Shown here: positions 45,415-54,448 of the stretch, in pieces | Position numbering within the stretch: position 1 is the first letter of the stretch | Layout: each line of letters begins with the position of its first letter | Source: Dehalococcoidia bacterium | GTDB taxonomy: Bacteria > Chloroflexota > Dehalococcoidia > Bin125 | DNA: 64,000 nucleotides | Assembly (NCBI GenBank): GCA_022828105.1 | Contig: JAJEJC010000001.1 | Span: 424,090-488,089 of the forward strand | Direction of reading: 5' to 3' | The notes under the pieces: model-generated | Told to the model about the DNA's origin: nothing | What the model saw: only the letters and a program-made list of their open reading frames with translations | Database searches by the model: none | Made by a program: the position numbers and the translations under genes

Positions 45415-46824
45415 TTAGCCAAACTGGTACTCCGTCGTCGCCGCAATCAGCGCGAGCATCTCGCCGACCCGCTGCGACGAGCCGTCGAAGTCGTTGCTCC
45501 AGGACAGCTCGCCCTGCTCCGAAGCGTGCTCGATCAGTTCGAGCCGGGTCGCCTCCGCCACGTCGAGCGGGCCGATCAGATCGAGGCAGTGGTCGACCAT
45601 CTCGTCCGCAGCCATGCTCGTTCCGTTGGCATCGGCCACGCGTTGCACGATCTTGCGAATGCCGGGCAGCTCGGTGTTGCCGACCCGGTCGGCGACGAAG
45701 TTGATCCGTCCCACGACGGCGCCCGAGTTGATCCAGTCGCGCCCGGTCTGCCAGCCCTCGACTGAGGGCGGGTTGTGCAGGCTCTGGCCCATGTGCGCCG
45801 ACTCCTGGCCCAGCGGGATCAGGTCGAGCTGCGGGCCGAACATGTCCTCGGTCAGGCGCAGTGTCGAGACGACCGTCTCGACGGGACTCTTGACCTTCTG
45901 GAACATCGCCTCCTTGAAGAAGTCGGCGTTGAACAGCGCGCGCAGCACCGGCTTGATCTCGAAGCTTGAATCCGTGAACACGCCGGCCAGGTACTCGATC
46001 GCATCGGGGTCCCTGGGCGGCTCAATGTTCCAGGCCGGGACCTGCGCCTCGTCGGCGACGAAGAAGTTGTAGAGGTGACGCGCAATGAAGCGCGGACAGG
46101 CCGGCTCTTCGAGGATGATCTCGATGATGTCGTGACCGTCGAAGTGCCCCTTGCGGCCGAGGAACTCCTTCTCGCCGAAGTCATGCTCCTCGGGCCGGAA
46201 CTCGAACTGGAAGAAAAAGCGGTGGTTGGGCACGCGCGGAATCTTCGGGCCCAGCGTCCAACCGGTGAATGCGCGCGCGCACTCGAAGACGTCCTTCTCC
46301 GTGTAGTTGCCGACGCCCATCGAGAACAGCTCGAGCAGCTCCCGGCCCCAGTTCTCGTTGGGCGAGCGCTTGTGGTTCTCGTGATTGTCGAGCCAGTAGA
46401 TCATGGCAGGATTCTGGGCCAGCATGACCAGCAGATCGCGGTAGTTGCCGGTCCCGTGATCGCGGAACATGTCGATCTGTGCGATCAGGTGGTTGTCGTT
46501 GTCAACCTTGGAGTTGCCCACCGCAAACACGCCGTGCCAGAACAGCGCCATCTTCTCTTCCAGCGGACGCTGCGTGTTGACCAGGTGGTACAACCAGTTG
46601 GCCGCGCCGGGCAGCGTAACCGGACCGCCCGTCTCCAGCGACGGCATGTAGCGGAACAGCTGATACAGATCGGCGCGGGACACGTCGGACGGCGGATCGA
46701 CCAACAGCTCCACCGTCTCTTCGTAGCCGCGCGCGACGAACGCTTCCAGGTCGTCGCGAGACGCGCCGAACCCCGCCCGGCGCATCAGGTGCGCCATCAG
46801 GGCAATGTCTTGAGCATCGGACAT
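45415..46824 (-). CDS. DUF1800 domain-containing protein
   Basis: 469 aa from ATG 46824. Family hallmarks: LMRRAGFGASRDDLEAFV, LVNTQRPLEEKMALFWHGVFAVG, NENWGRELLELFSMGVGNYTEKDV, FTGWTL and NPPSVEGWQTGRDWINS. It is followed after 45 bp by DUF1501. The pair is widespread in Planctomycetes, Chloroflexota and Proteobacteria without a known reaction. It is divergent from the nitrite reductase gene. Confidence 0.92.
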   Translation of the reverse strand: MSDAQDIALMAHLMRRAGFGASRDDLEAFVARGYEETVELLVDPPSDVSRADLYQLFRYMPSLETGGPVTLPGAANWLYHLVNTQRPLEEKMALFWHGVFAVGNSKVDNDNHLIAQIDMFRDHGTGNYRDLLVMLAQNPAMIYWLDNHENHKRSPNENWGRELLELFSMGVGNYTEKDVFECARAFTGWTLGPKIPRVPNHRFFFQFEFRPEEHDFGEKEFLGRKGHFDGHDIIEIILEEPACPRFIARHLYNFFVADEAQVPAWNIEPPRDPDAIEYLAGVFTDSSFEIKPVLRALFNADFFKEAMFQKVKSPVETVVSTLRLTEDMFGPQLDLIPLGQESAHMGQSLHNPPSVEGWQTGRDWINSGAVVGRINFVADRVGNTELPGIRKIVQRVADANGTSMAADEMVDHCLDLIGPLDVAEATRLELIEHASEQGELSWSNDFDGSSQRVGEMLALIAATTEYQFG

Positions 46825-46991
46825 CACGAACCTCTGAACTCTCTCCGATTGGACACCGACAAGACCGATCCTGATCCGCAAGCTAGCGGGTTGCGCGCGA
46901 CACAGGGAGCGGGCGCGTTCACATATCGGACATCGGAGGAAACATGGGTGCAATCGGGAAGTCGTAAGTTGACTGCAGCAGGAGCACGTTT

Positions 46992-48530
46992 ATGCCCGCC
47001 AACAAGATCGAAGTGTTGAAGACGGCCAAAGACGGCCTCGATGTGCTCCCCGATCTGCATCGCTACGCCGACCTCGCGGCCAGGGGCCAGGATCCGCAGA
47101 TTCCCGCCGACGACCTCGAACGGCTCAAGTGGTACGGACTCTTCCATCGCAAGCAGAATCCCGGCTACTTCATGCTGCGGATGCGCATTCCCGGTGGCGT
47201 GCTGAACTCAGAGCAGATGGCCGCAATCGGCGAGATCTCCAACGCCGTCGGCCGGGGCGAGGCCGACATCACCTCGCGAATGAACGTCCAGCTTCGCTGG
47301 ATCACAATCGCCGATGCGCCCTGGCTGCTGCAGCGACTGTCGGCGGCCGGGCTGACGACGCAGCAGTCGGGCATGGACAACGTGCGCAACATCGTTTGCT
47401 GCCCGCTCTCCGGTCTGACTGAGCATGAAGTAATCGATACTCGCGCCCTCGTCCAGCGGATGCAGCAGGCGATCGTGGGCGGCAAGCGATTCTCCAACCT
47501 CCCGCGCAAATTCAATCTCTCCGTTACTGGTTGCCGCGAAGACTGCGGTCATGCGCAAACCCACGATCTCTCCTTCGTCCCCGCGATTCGCGAGGGCGAA
47601 GTCGGCTTCAACGTGCTCGTCGGCGGAGCGCTGGGCGGCATGACTCCCGAGTACGCGCAGCCATTGGATGCCTTTGTTTCGGTTGACGACTCGATCGACC
47701 TGGCGCTGGCCATTCTCGATGTCTACCGGGACCACGGTCTGCGCGAGAAGCGAAAGGAATCGAGGCTGAAGTGGCTGCTGCGCGAGTGGGGCATCGATCG
47801 CTTCAGGCAGACCGTGGCAGAGCAGTACGGCCGCCCGCTGGCGCGGACCGGTGAAGCCCTCACAAACAAGCACGGCGGCGATCACATCGGCCTGACCAAG
47901 CAGCGGGATCCAGCGCTGCGAACGGTCGGCTGCCTGGTGCCGGTCGGCCGCATCAAAGGCGACGACTTGATCGAGTTCGCCCGGCTCGCCCGAACGTACG
48001 GGAGCGCCGAGCTGCGCCTCACCGTGCAACAGAACATCCTCATGCCAAACGTGCCGGAAGACCGGCTCGACGATCTGCTCCGCGAACCGCTGCTTCAGCG
48101 TTACTCGCCGACGCCGTCCGCGTTCATCCGCGCGATGGTCAGTTGCACCGGCAACGACTACTGCGCCTTCGCCCTGATCGATAGCAAGGGCGAAGCGATC
48201 AAGCTCGCCCAGGCGCTGGAAACGCGCTTCGAGGTTCCCGCCGATTCCCAACCGGTCCGCATCCAGATGTCGGCCTGCCCGCACGCTTGCGGCCAGCACC
48301 GAACGGGTGAGATCGGTCTGCTGGGCGGCCGCAAGCGGATCGACGGCGAGATCATTGATGTGGCCGATGTCTTCGCCGGGGGCAGATTGGGCGTCGATCC
48401 GTTGCTGGCCGACGTGGCGCAGCCCGCCGTCCCAACCACCGACCTGCCTGAAGCGGTCGCCCACCAGATCCGCGCGGTTCGCGGCGAAGGCGCGCTGATC
48501 GAGCGGCCACAGCCAGCCGTCTCGGACTGA
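46992..48530 (+). CDS. nirA: Ferredoxin-type nitrite (sulfite) reductase
   Basis: 512 aa. Siroheme/[4Fe-4S] reductase converting nitrite to ammonium. Duplicated ferrodoxin-like halves; NVQLRWI siroheme region, TGCREDCGHAQ, and cluster ligands Cys-x5-Cys in SCTGNDYCAFA and Cys-x3-Cys in ACPHACGQH. Sulfite reductase is a related alternative, but the nitrate reductase and NarK that follow in the same direction make nitrite reductase much more likely. RBS GGAG precedes ATG 46992. Confidence 0.92.
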   Translation: MPANKIEVLKTAKDGLDVLPDLHRYADLAARGQDPQIPADDLERLKWYGLFHRKQNPGYFMLRMRIPGGVLNSEQMAAIGEISNAVGRGEADITSRMNVQLRWITIADAPWLLQRLSAAGLTTQQSGMDNVRNIVCCPLSGLTEHEVIDTRALVQRMQQAIVGGKRFSNLPRKFNLSVTGCREDCGHAQTHDLSFVPAIREGEVGFNVLVGGALGGMTPEYAQPLDAFVSVDDSIDLALAILDVYRDHGLREKRKESRLKWLLREWGIDRFRQTVAEQYGRPLARTGEALTNKHGGDHIGLTKQRDPALRTVGCLVPVGRIKGDDLIEFARLARTYGSAELRLTVQQNILMPNVPEDRLDDLLREPLLQRYSPTPSAFIRAMVSCTGNDYCAFALIDSKGEAIKLAQALETRFEVPADSQPVRIQMSACPHACGQHRTGEIGLLGGRKRIDGEIIDVADVFAGGRLGVDPLLADVAQPAVPTTDLPEAVAHQIRAVRGEGALIERPQPAVSD

Positions 48531-48546
48531 ATCTCAGGGAGATCCG

Positions 48547-50697
48547 GTGGCACGTCCGTCACTCCTGCGTCGCGATGGCTGGAAGCGCTCGATCTGCTGC
48601 TATTGCGGTGTCGGCTGCGGGGTCAAGGTAAAGACTCGCAACGGCGTCGTGTCCGCCGTGCGAGGCGACGAGGATCATCCTGTCAACCGCGGCAAGCTGT
48701 GCGCCAAGGGCGCGCTGCTATCCGACATCTTCGTCGAGGATGGCCGCCTGCTCTACCCGCAGGTCAGAAATGGCCAGGCCGCCGAGCCCAGGCGCGTCTC
48801 GTGGGACGAGGCAATCGGGCGCGCCGCAGGCGCTATCCGTCGGGCGATTGACGACCACGGCCCGGACAGCGTCATGCTCTACGGGTCGGGACAGCTTGTC
48901 ACTGAGGACTACTACCTGTTCGGCAAACTGGCCAAGGGCTTCATCGGGACCAACAACCAGGACACCAACTCGCGGCTCTGCATGGCCTCGGCCGTGACCG
49001 CATACAACCAGAGCTTCGGCGCCGACGCGCCGCCGGCGGGCTACGCCGACATCGAAGCGGCCAACACCTTCCTCATCGTTGGCGCCAACATGGAGGCCTG
49101 CCATCCGATCCTGTACGAGCGGATCCGGGTGCGAAAGCGGGCGGCCAAGGGCCGGGTCAAGGTGATCGTGGTCGATCCGCGCGCGACCCGGACCTCGGAA
49201 ATCGCCGACATCCATCTCGCCCTGCGCCCGGGCAGCGACGTCGCGCTTCTGCAGTCCTTGCTCTTCGAGGTTCGCCTCGCCGGCGGTCTCGACGACCAGT
49301 TCCTGCGCCGCAACACGAGTGGCTGGGCCGAGGTCGCCGAGTCGCTCGATGGCTGGTCGGCCGAGCGAGCAGTCGAACTGACCGGCCTCGACGCGGCCAA
49401 CATCCTCGAGACGGCGCGGATCATCGCCCACAACGGACCCATGTTGACGTTCTGGACCATGGGCGCTAATCAGTCCACCTCGGGCGTCGACAAGAACTTC
49501 GCGCTGATCAATCTGTCCCTCGCGACCGGCAACATCGGCAAGCCCGGCGCCGGACCAATGTCCTTGACCGGACAACCCAACGCGATGGGCGGTCGCGAGC
49601 AAGGTGGGCTGGCGACGACCCTGCCTGGACACCGCCTGGTTGCCAATCCCGAACACCGCGCAGAGATTGAACGAGCCTGGGAAGTTGCGCCGGGCTCAAT
49701 CTCGGACAAACCCGGCGTGACGGCGATCGAGATGATCGAGCGGCTGGAACGTGGGGAAATCAAGGTGGTCTGGGTCGCCGCCACCAATCCGGTTGCGTCC
49801 CTGCCGAACAGCGATCGCGTGCGCCGAGCCTTCGAGCAGGCCGAGACGCTCATCGTCCAGGACGCCTATCACCCGACCGAGACCACCCAGCTCGCCGACG
49901 TCCTGCTGCCGGCGGCCCAGTGGTCCGAGCGCGGCGGGACGATGACCAACTCCGAGCGGCGCATCTGCCTGTTGGAACAGATCACGCAGCCTCCCGGCGA
50001 GGCGCTGCCCGACTGGCAGATCGTCGTCAAGATGGCCGCCGCGCTCGGATACGGAGATGCCTTCCGCTACGACGGCCTCGAAGACATCTTCTACGAGTAC
50101 CGGGAACTCTCGCGCGGCCGCGACATGGACATCACCGGTATCTCGTATCCGCTGCTGGCCCAGCATCGCGCGGGCATCCAGTGGCCTTATCCATCCGCGG
50201 CGCGAATCGGCCCGCCCGAGGAGGGCCGGCGACTCTTCGAGCAGGGTGTGTTCCACACTCCCGACGGCCGCGCGCGGATGCACGTCCCGCAGTGGTCGCC
50301 GCCCGCGGACCGGATCGACGACGAGTATCCGCTGGCCCTGATCACCGGGCGAGTCAAGGATCAGTGGCACACGATGACGCGGACCGGCCGCTCGGCCAAG
50401 TTGATGAAGTCGGAACCCAAACCATTCCTGGAGATCAATCCCGCCGACGCCAACGGTCTCGGCATCCGCGACCGGCAAGCAGTCAGGGTCACTTCTCGCC
50501 GAGGCGCATTCGAGGTGACGGCCAGAGTGACTGAGGCGATCCGCGCCGGATCCGTCTTCGCGCCGTTCCATTGGGGCAGCCTCTGGGCAGACCACGCGTC
50601 GTCCAACCTGTCGGCCAGCGAATTCGTCGATCCGCGCTCGAAGCAGCCCGAGCTCAAATTCGCCGCCGTACGAGTCGAGCCGGCGCCCACGGACTGA
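48547..50697 (+). CDS. Assimilatory nitrate reductase, molybdopterin oxidoreductase
   Basis: 716 aa. The N-terminus carries the [4Fe-4S] motif CYCGVGCGVKV with the fourth Cys in RGKLCAKGALL. The bis-MGD domains follow (TNNQDTNSRLCMASAV, NPVASLPNSDRVR, DVLLPAAQWSERGGTMTNSERR, TGRVKDQWHTMTRTG). No Tat signal, so cytoplasmic, as in NarB/NasA/NasC. It starts at GTG 48547, 16 bp after nirA. Electron donor (ferredoxin or NADH via a partner) is not shown; formate dehydrogenase-like enzymes are related, but the context decides. Confidence 0.92.
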   Translation: MARPSLLRRDGWKRSICCYCGVGCGVKVKTRNGVVSAVRGDEDHPVNRGKLCAKGALLSDIFVEDGRLLYPQVRNGQAAEPRRVSWDEAIGRAAGAIRRAIDDHGPDSVMLYGSGQLVTEDYYLFGKLAKGFIGTNNQDTNSRLCMASAVTAYNQSFGADAPPAGYADIEAANTFLIVGANMEACHPILYERIRVRKRAAKGRVKVIVVDPRATRTSEIADIHLALRPGSDVALLQSLLFEVRLAGGLDDQFLRRNTSGWAEVAESLDGWSAERAVELTGLDAANILETARIIAHNGPMLTFWTMGANQSTSGVDKNFALINLSLATGNIGKPGAGPMSLTGQPNAMGGREQGGLATTLPGHRLVANPEHRAEIERAWEVAPGSISDKPGVTAIEMIERLERGEIKVVWVAATNPVASLPNSDRVRRAFEQAETLIVQDAYHPTETTQLADVLLPAAQWSERGGTMTNSERRICLLEQITQPPGEALPDWQIVVKMAAALGYGDAFRYDGLEDIFYEYRELSRGRDMDITGISYPLLAQHRAGIQWPYPSAARIGPPEEGRRLFEQGVFHTPDGRARMHVPQWSPPADRIDDEYPLALITGRVKDQWHTMTRTGRSAKLMKSEPKPFLEINPADANGLGIRDRQAVRVTSRRGAFEVTARVTEAIRAGSVFAPFHWGSLWADHASSNLSASEFVDPRSKQPELKFAAVRVEPAPTD

Positions 50698-50859
50698 CCG
50701 GGTCGTATCCCGCTGGTCGTCTCGCCGTTGACACGACACGCAACCGCAATCTCCGCTTCACCCTCCCGAAACACGCAGCAATCAGCGCGTAACCGGCTCT
50801 GCGTAGCGTCGTAGGTGTTGGCCTGATTGACCGACTTGGACCGACTTGGGAGGTGCACG

Positions 50860-52206
50860 TTGAATCAAAACGAGTTGGGCGGCAAAGCGACCTCGATCAC
50901 ACTCAAGAGTTTCGCTGCGCCGCACATGCGCACATTCCACCTCACCTGGCTGGCGTTCTTTCTCTGCTTCTTCGGCTGGTTCGGGATTGCTCCGATGTTG
51001 CCGGTCGTGCGCGACGACTTGGGACTCAGCGATCAGGAAGTCTTCACTTCGCTGATCGCGTCCGTCTTCATCACCATCTTCGCGCGGATCGCGATTGGCT
51101 GGGTGCTCGACCGCGTGGGACCGCGACGCACCTATACCGCGTTGCTCCTGCTCGGTTCACTTCCGGTGATGCTGATCGGGCTCTCACAGAACTACGAGAC
51201 GCTCCTGATCTTTCGCCTCCTGATTGGCGTGATCGGCGCATCGTTCGTGATCACGCAGTACCACACATCGGTCATGTTCGCGCCCAACGTGGTCGGCACG
51301 GCCAACGCCACGACCGCCGGTTGGGGCAACCTCGGCGGCGGCGTGACTCAGCTCGTGATGCCGCTTGTGATGACCGGGTTGCTCTTCTTCGTCGCCAACG
51401 AGGCGGCCGGCTGGCGGGTGGCGATGGTGATCCCCGGCATTGCCCTGTTCCTGATGGGACTCGTCTACTACCGATTCACACGGGACGCGCCCGAGGGCGA
51501 CTTCAGCGAGCTGCGCCAGCAGGGCAAGGTGACCCGGCAGACTCAGCCCGGCGCGTTCGCCAGGGCTGCTCGCGACCCGCGTGTCTGGATGCTCTTCATT
51601 GTCTACGGCGCGTGTTTCGGCATTGAGTTGACGATCAACGGCATGGCCGCGCTCTACTTCCATGATCGGTTCGGGCTCAGTCTCGTCCTCGCCGGTGTGA
51701 TTGCATCGCTGTTCGGCCTGATGAACATCTTCGCCCGCACCATGGGCGGCATCTGCTCGGACCGCTTCGGGATTCGCTTCGGACTGCGCGGACGCACCCT
51801 GTTCATGGGCGGCATGCTCTTCCTCGAGGGTCTCGCGCTGATCGCGTTCTCACGGATGGACGTGTTGATCCTCGCGATTCCGATGCTGATCGTGTTCAGC
51901 ATCTTCGTGCAGATGTCCGAGGGGGCGACCTTCGGCGTCGTGCCGTTCGTGAACAAGAAGGCGCTCGGCGCGGTCGCCGGGATCGTCGGCGCAGGCGGCA
52001 ACGCCGGCGCCGTGGCGGCAGGCTTCCTGCTCCGCTCCGAGGGCGTGGCGATGGAGGATGCGCTGCTCTACTTCGGCATCATGGTCGCCGCAATCGCACC
52101 GATCGCCCTGTTCATCCGCTTCCCCAAACGGGTCGAGGCAATCGAGCGACGGCGAATGCGCGAGGCGCTCGCCGACAACGCACGCTCGGTCGCGGTGTTC
52201 GACTGA
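50860..52206 (+). CDS. narK: MFS nitrate/nitrite transporter, NarK family
   Basis: 448 aa with about 12 TM helices. Nitrate-porter signature region with FGWFGIAPMLPVVRDDLGLS and the Gly-rich VGTANATTAGWGNLGGGVTQLVMP (about residues 143-160), plus a second GIVGAGGNAGAVAAG near the C-terminal half. TTG 50860 is chosen because GGGAGG is at 50848-50853, six nt upstream; no ATG fits as well. It completes the nitrate assimilation operon. Confidence 0.92.
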   Translation: MNQNELGGKATSITLKSFAAPHMRTFHLTWLAFFLCFFGWFGIAPMLPVVRDDLGLSDQEVFTSLIASVFITIFARIAIGWVLDRVGPRRTYTALLLLGSLPVMLIGLSQNYETLLIFRLLIGVIGASFVITQYHTSVMFAPNVVGTANATTAGWGNLGGGVTQLVMPLVMTGLLFFVANEAAGWRVAMVIPGIALFLMGLVYYRFTRDAPEGDFSELRQQGKVTRQTQPGAFARAARDPRVWMLFIVYGACFGIELTINGMAALYFHDRFGLSLVLAGVIASLFGLMNIFARTMGGICSDRFGIRFGLRGRTLFMGGMLFLEGLALIAFSRMDVLILAIPMLIVFSIFVQMSEGATFGVVPFVNKKALGAVAGIVGAGGNAGAVAAGFLLRSEGVAMEDALLYFGIMVAAIAPIALFIRFPKRVEAIERRRMREALADNARSVAVFD

Positions 52207-52246
52207 CAACCGATTGTCACCCGGCAGCAGACACTGTCCTGCTGTT

Positions 52247-52290
52247 GATCCACCCGACCCGAGCGGACACACCGTCGAATCCGGAGCCAG
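52247..52290. repeat. 44-bp dispersed repeat, copy 1
   Basis: Matches 56612-56655 in direct orientation at 38 of 44 positions, including an identical ACCGTCGAATCC core. Located just after narK, at the border of the accessory region. It could be a shared gene remnant, an integration scar or a regulatory site. Confidence 0.5.
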
Positions 52291-52313
52291 CCCTGCTCGC
52301 TTTGTCGCAAGCC

Positions 52314-54281
52314 TCAGCTTGACAGGGGTGGGGGGCCTGTCGGACCAGATTCAGCCTCTCCGTCCGATGTGCAACGGGAGAGCCAGAGTGAACCGCCTGC
52401 GTTGATCGTGAAATCCGTCGAGCCGGGCACGAGGATTCCGTCCCTGATCGCGTACCGTTGCCACTGCGTTCCATCCCAGCTCCACAACGCGCACACGTTG
52501 CGTCCGCTTAGCGCTGTCCAGAGGTTGGCCGCTGTGGTCGAGGCGCAGTCGTCTCGCCAATTGGTGTTCGTGCTCAACGCTTGGACGGTCAAGCAATCCC
52601 AGCCGGAACGAGCGTCCACGGTCCATGAGACCGTGTCGGTGTCTTCCTGCTCCGGGGGCCCTGTAGCGGTCGCGGTCAGGGTCAATGACTGCGACCCCGC
52701 CGAACTCTTACACGCGATGGGTTCGGAGCCGCCCGTCACCGTGCGGGAACCGATCTTCACCACGACGCTCCCGCTGCCACCGGTCACCTTCCAGCCAACC
52801 GTCACACTGCCACCGGTCAAACAGCGATCCGGGGAAACAGACCCTCTGATGACAAATGCTGGCGCCGGAGGAGGCGCTGCGTGAGTGCTGCTTGTGGCCG
52901 ACGCCCAATCCGAAGTGGCATCGGGATACTCAGTCAGCGTCGCACGCACACACAGGAGATAGCTGGTCGAGTCGTTGAGAGGTGAAAATCGATGCTCGAG
53001 GCCCGAGACTGTGATGTCTGCCACTTCCCCGCATGTGGCAGACGCACCCTCAACGACGTGTCGAACCTCATATCCGTCTGCACCGTTAACCTGGTCCCAC
53101 TCCAACGTCAGGCTGCTTCCGCTGCGCGCAGAAATCCGAAGATTCTCCGGTAGTAAGAGCTTCACCGTCACTATTGCCGGGAGGCTGGCTGTGTCGTTAT
53201 CGACGTAGCCAAAGTCCGTCCCCTCGACCCTGATCGGCAACACTTTCGTCCTCGACACGATTCGATACTTCGTCCTACCGCCGGGTTGATTCGGCAGCAC
53301 TGCCGATGTGGAGTTCGCTGGCACTTCTTTGACGAACACCCAACCGGATTCGCTTGCTCGCTGGACTTCGAAGTGAGACTCGATAAAGGTGTCAGGTTGC
53401 TCCCACGTCAAGGTGACTTGCTGCCGATTGGCTTCGCCTCTCAGATTGGTCACCAGCGCTGGAAGATATGCCGTTCGATAGTCGTCTTTATCCAGCTGAG
53501 TCGGAGCACCATCAGCTGGATCACACTGCGGTACGAGGTTCTAACTATTCAAGAGTGACTTCTTGTTAGGATTAGCACTTCCTGCGAGGAAGTCCGGGTG
53601 CCCAGCATGATTGCAGTAGTAGTCTGCTAGCGCCAGAATTTGCCCGAGTTCGTGAGCTATGTCATGAACGAGGTCGCGACCGGAATCGGATGGGACATAC
53701 TCTTCACTGACATCGTTGAGGCAAAGCGGGGACTCATGATGATTTGTGCTCTTCCATGATACGAGCGCCACTGATCCGTATCTTTACTGAGCCCATCGCC
53801 ATAATGCATCCTGTCAAAGCCGGCGCAGGCGCGACTCGATTGGTAGGGGCACACCATACCTGTTACTATCTCAGTCCTTGAGCCAAACATGCTTCCAACA
53901 CGAACGCCCATAGACACCGTGAGGCTGACTATGCCGTTCTCCGCCTCCCAGAGGCTTTCGGCCGTGTTACAGTTCTTCGAGACGGTGAACGCCGTGAAAC
54001 CGAGCGCCGTGTTCCAGCGCTCAATCGCCAGCGCGGTGGCCCTCGGAAAGGCTGTGCTGCAGACCGGAATCGACATGCCGTCAATAGGATTTCGTGTGAT
54101 CCACTTCGGGCCACGCTCTTCTTCCTTCTTATCCGATTGAAGAAATCCGAGATGGCTCTCCTCGCCTATATCCGCCTGCGCAGTCATTGGCCGTTAGGGT
54201 CGCTAGGCAAATCGCATACAGGAGCACCATTGTGACGATACCTAGCTGCCACTGTTGCAGCCTTCGGAAGTTGCGCCTCAT
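52314..54281 (-). pseudogene. Degraded matrixin-like protease with FN3 domains
   Basis: Pieces in order from ATG 54281: a signal peptide (IVTMVLLYAICLATLTA), a one-base shift at 54187-54188, a matrixin-like N-domain (RWNTALGFTAFTVS), a shift at the AAA run near 53783-53786, then HDIAHELGQILALAD, an in-frame TAG at 53543-53541, and open coding continuing in the same frame into two or three FN3/beta-sandwich modules and a Cys-paired C-terminus. The protease motif reads HELGQ, so the second zinc His is replaced by Gln. Several independent lesions favour a pseudogene; sequencing error could explain some. Confidence 0.7.
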
Positions 54282-54448
54282 GGCGTCTCCTGCACGTGGG
54301 TGCCGGCCTTCAGCGCCTCAAATCTGGCGATCACATCTGTGGGGGGTGTTCTAATCCGCTTGGCGTACGAATGTAATACCCGACATGTTCGCCGCTGTGC
54401 GGGTCGAGGACTAACCGTGCGCCACTCTCCTCGTCTATGTATGTCGCG

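Noticed and set aside
44116-45765. 549-codon plus-strand frame
   Set aside because: Antisense to the DUF1501/DUF1800 genes, whose conserved motifs prove the minus strand is coding.
53541-53543. TAG as a recoded (pyrrolysine or read-through) codon
   Set aside because: The same gene has at least two frameshifts and a broken zinc motif, so decay is simpler.
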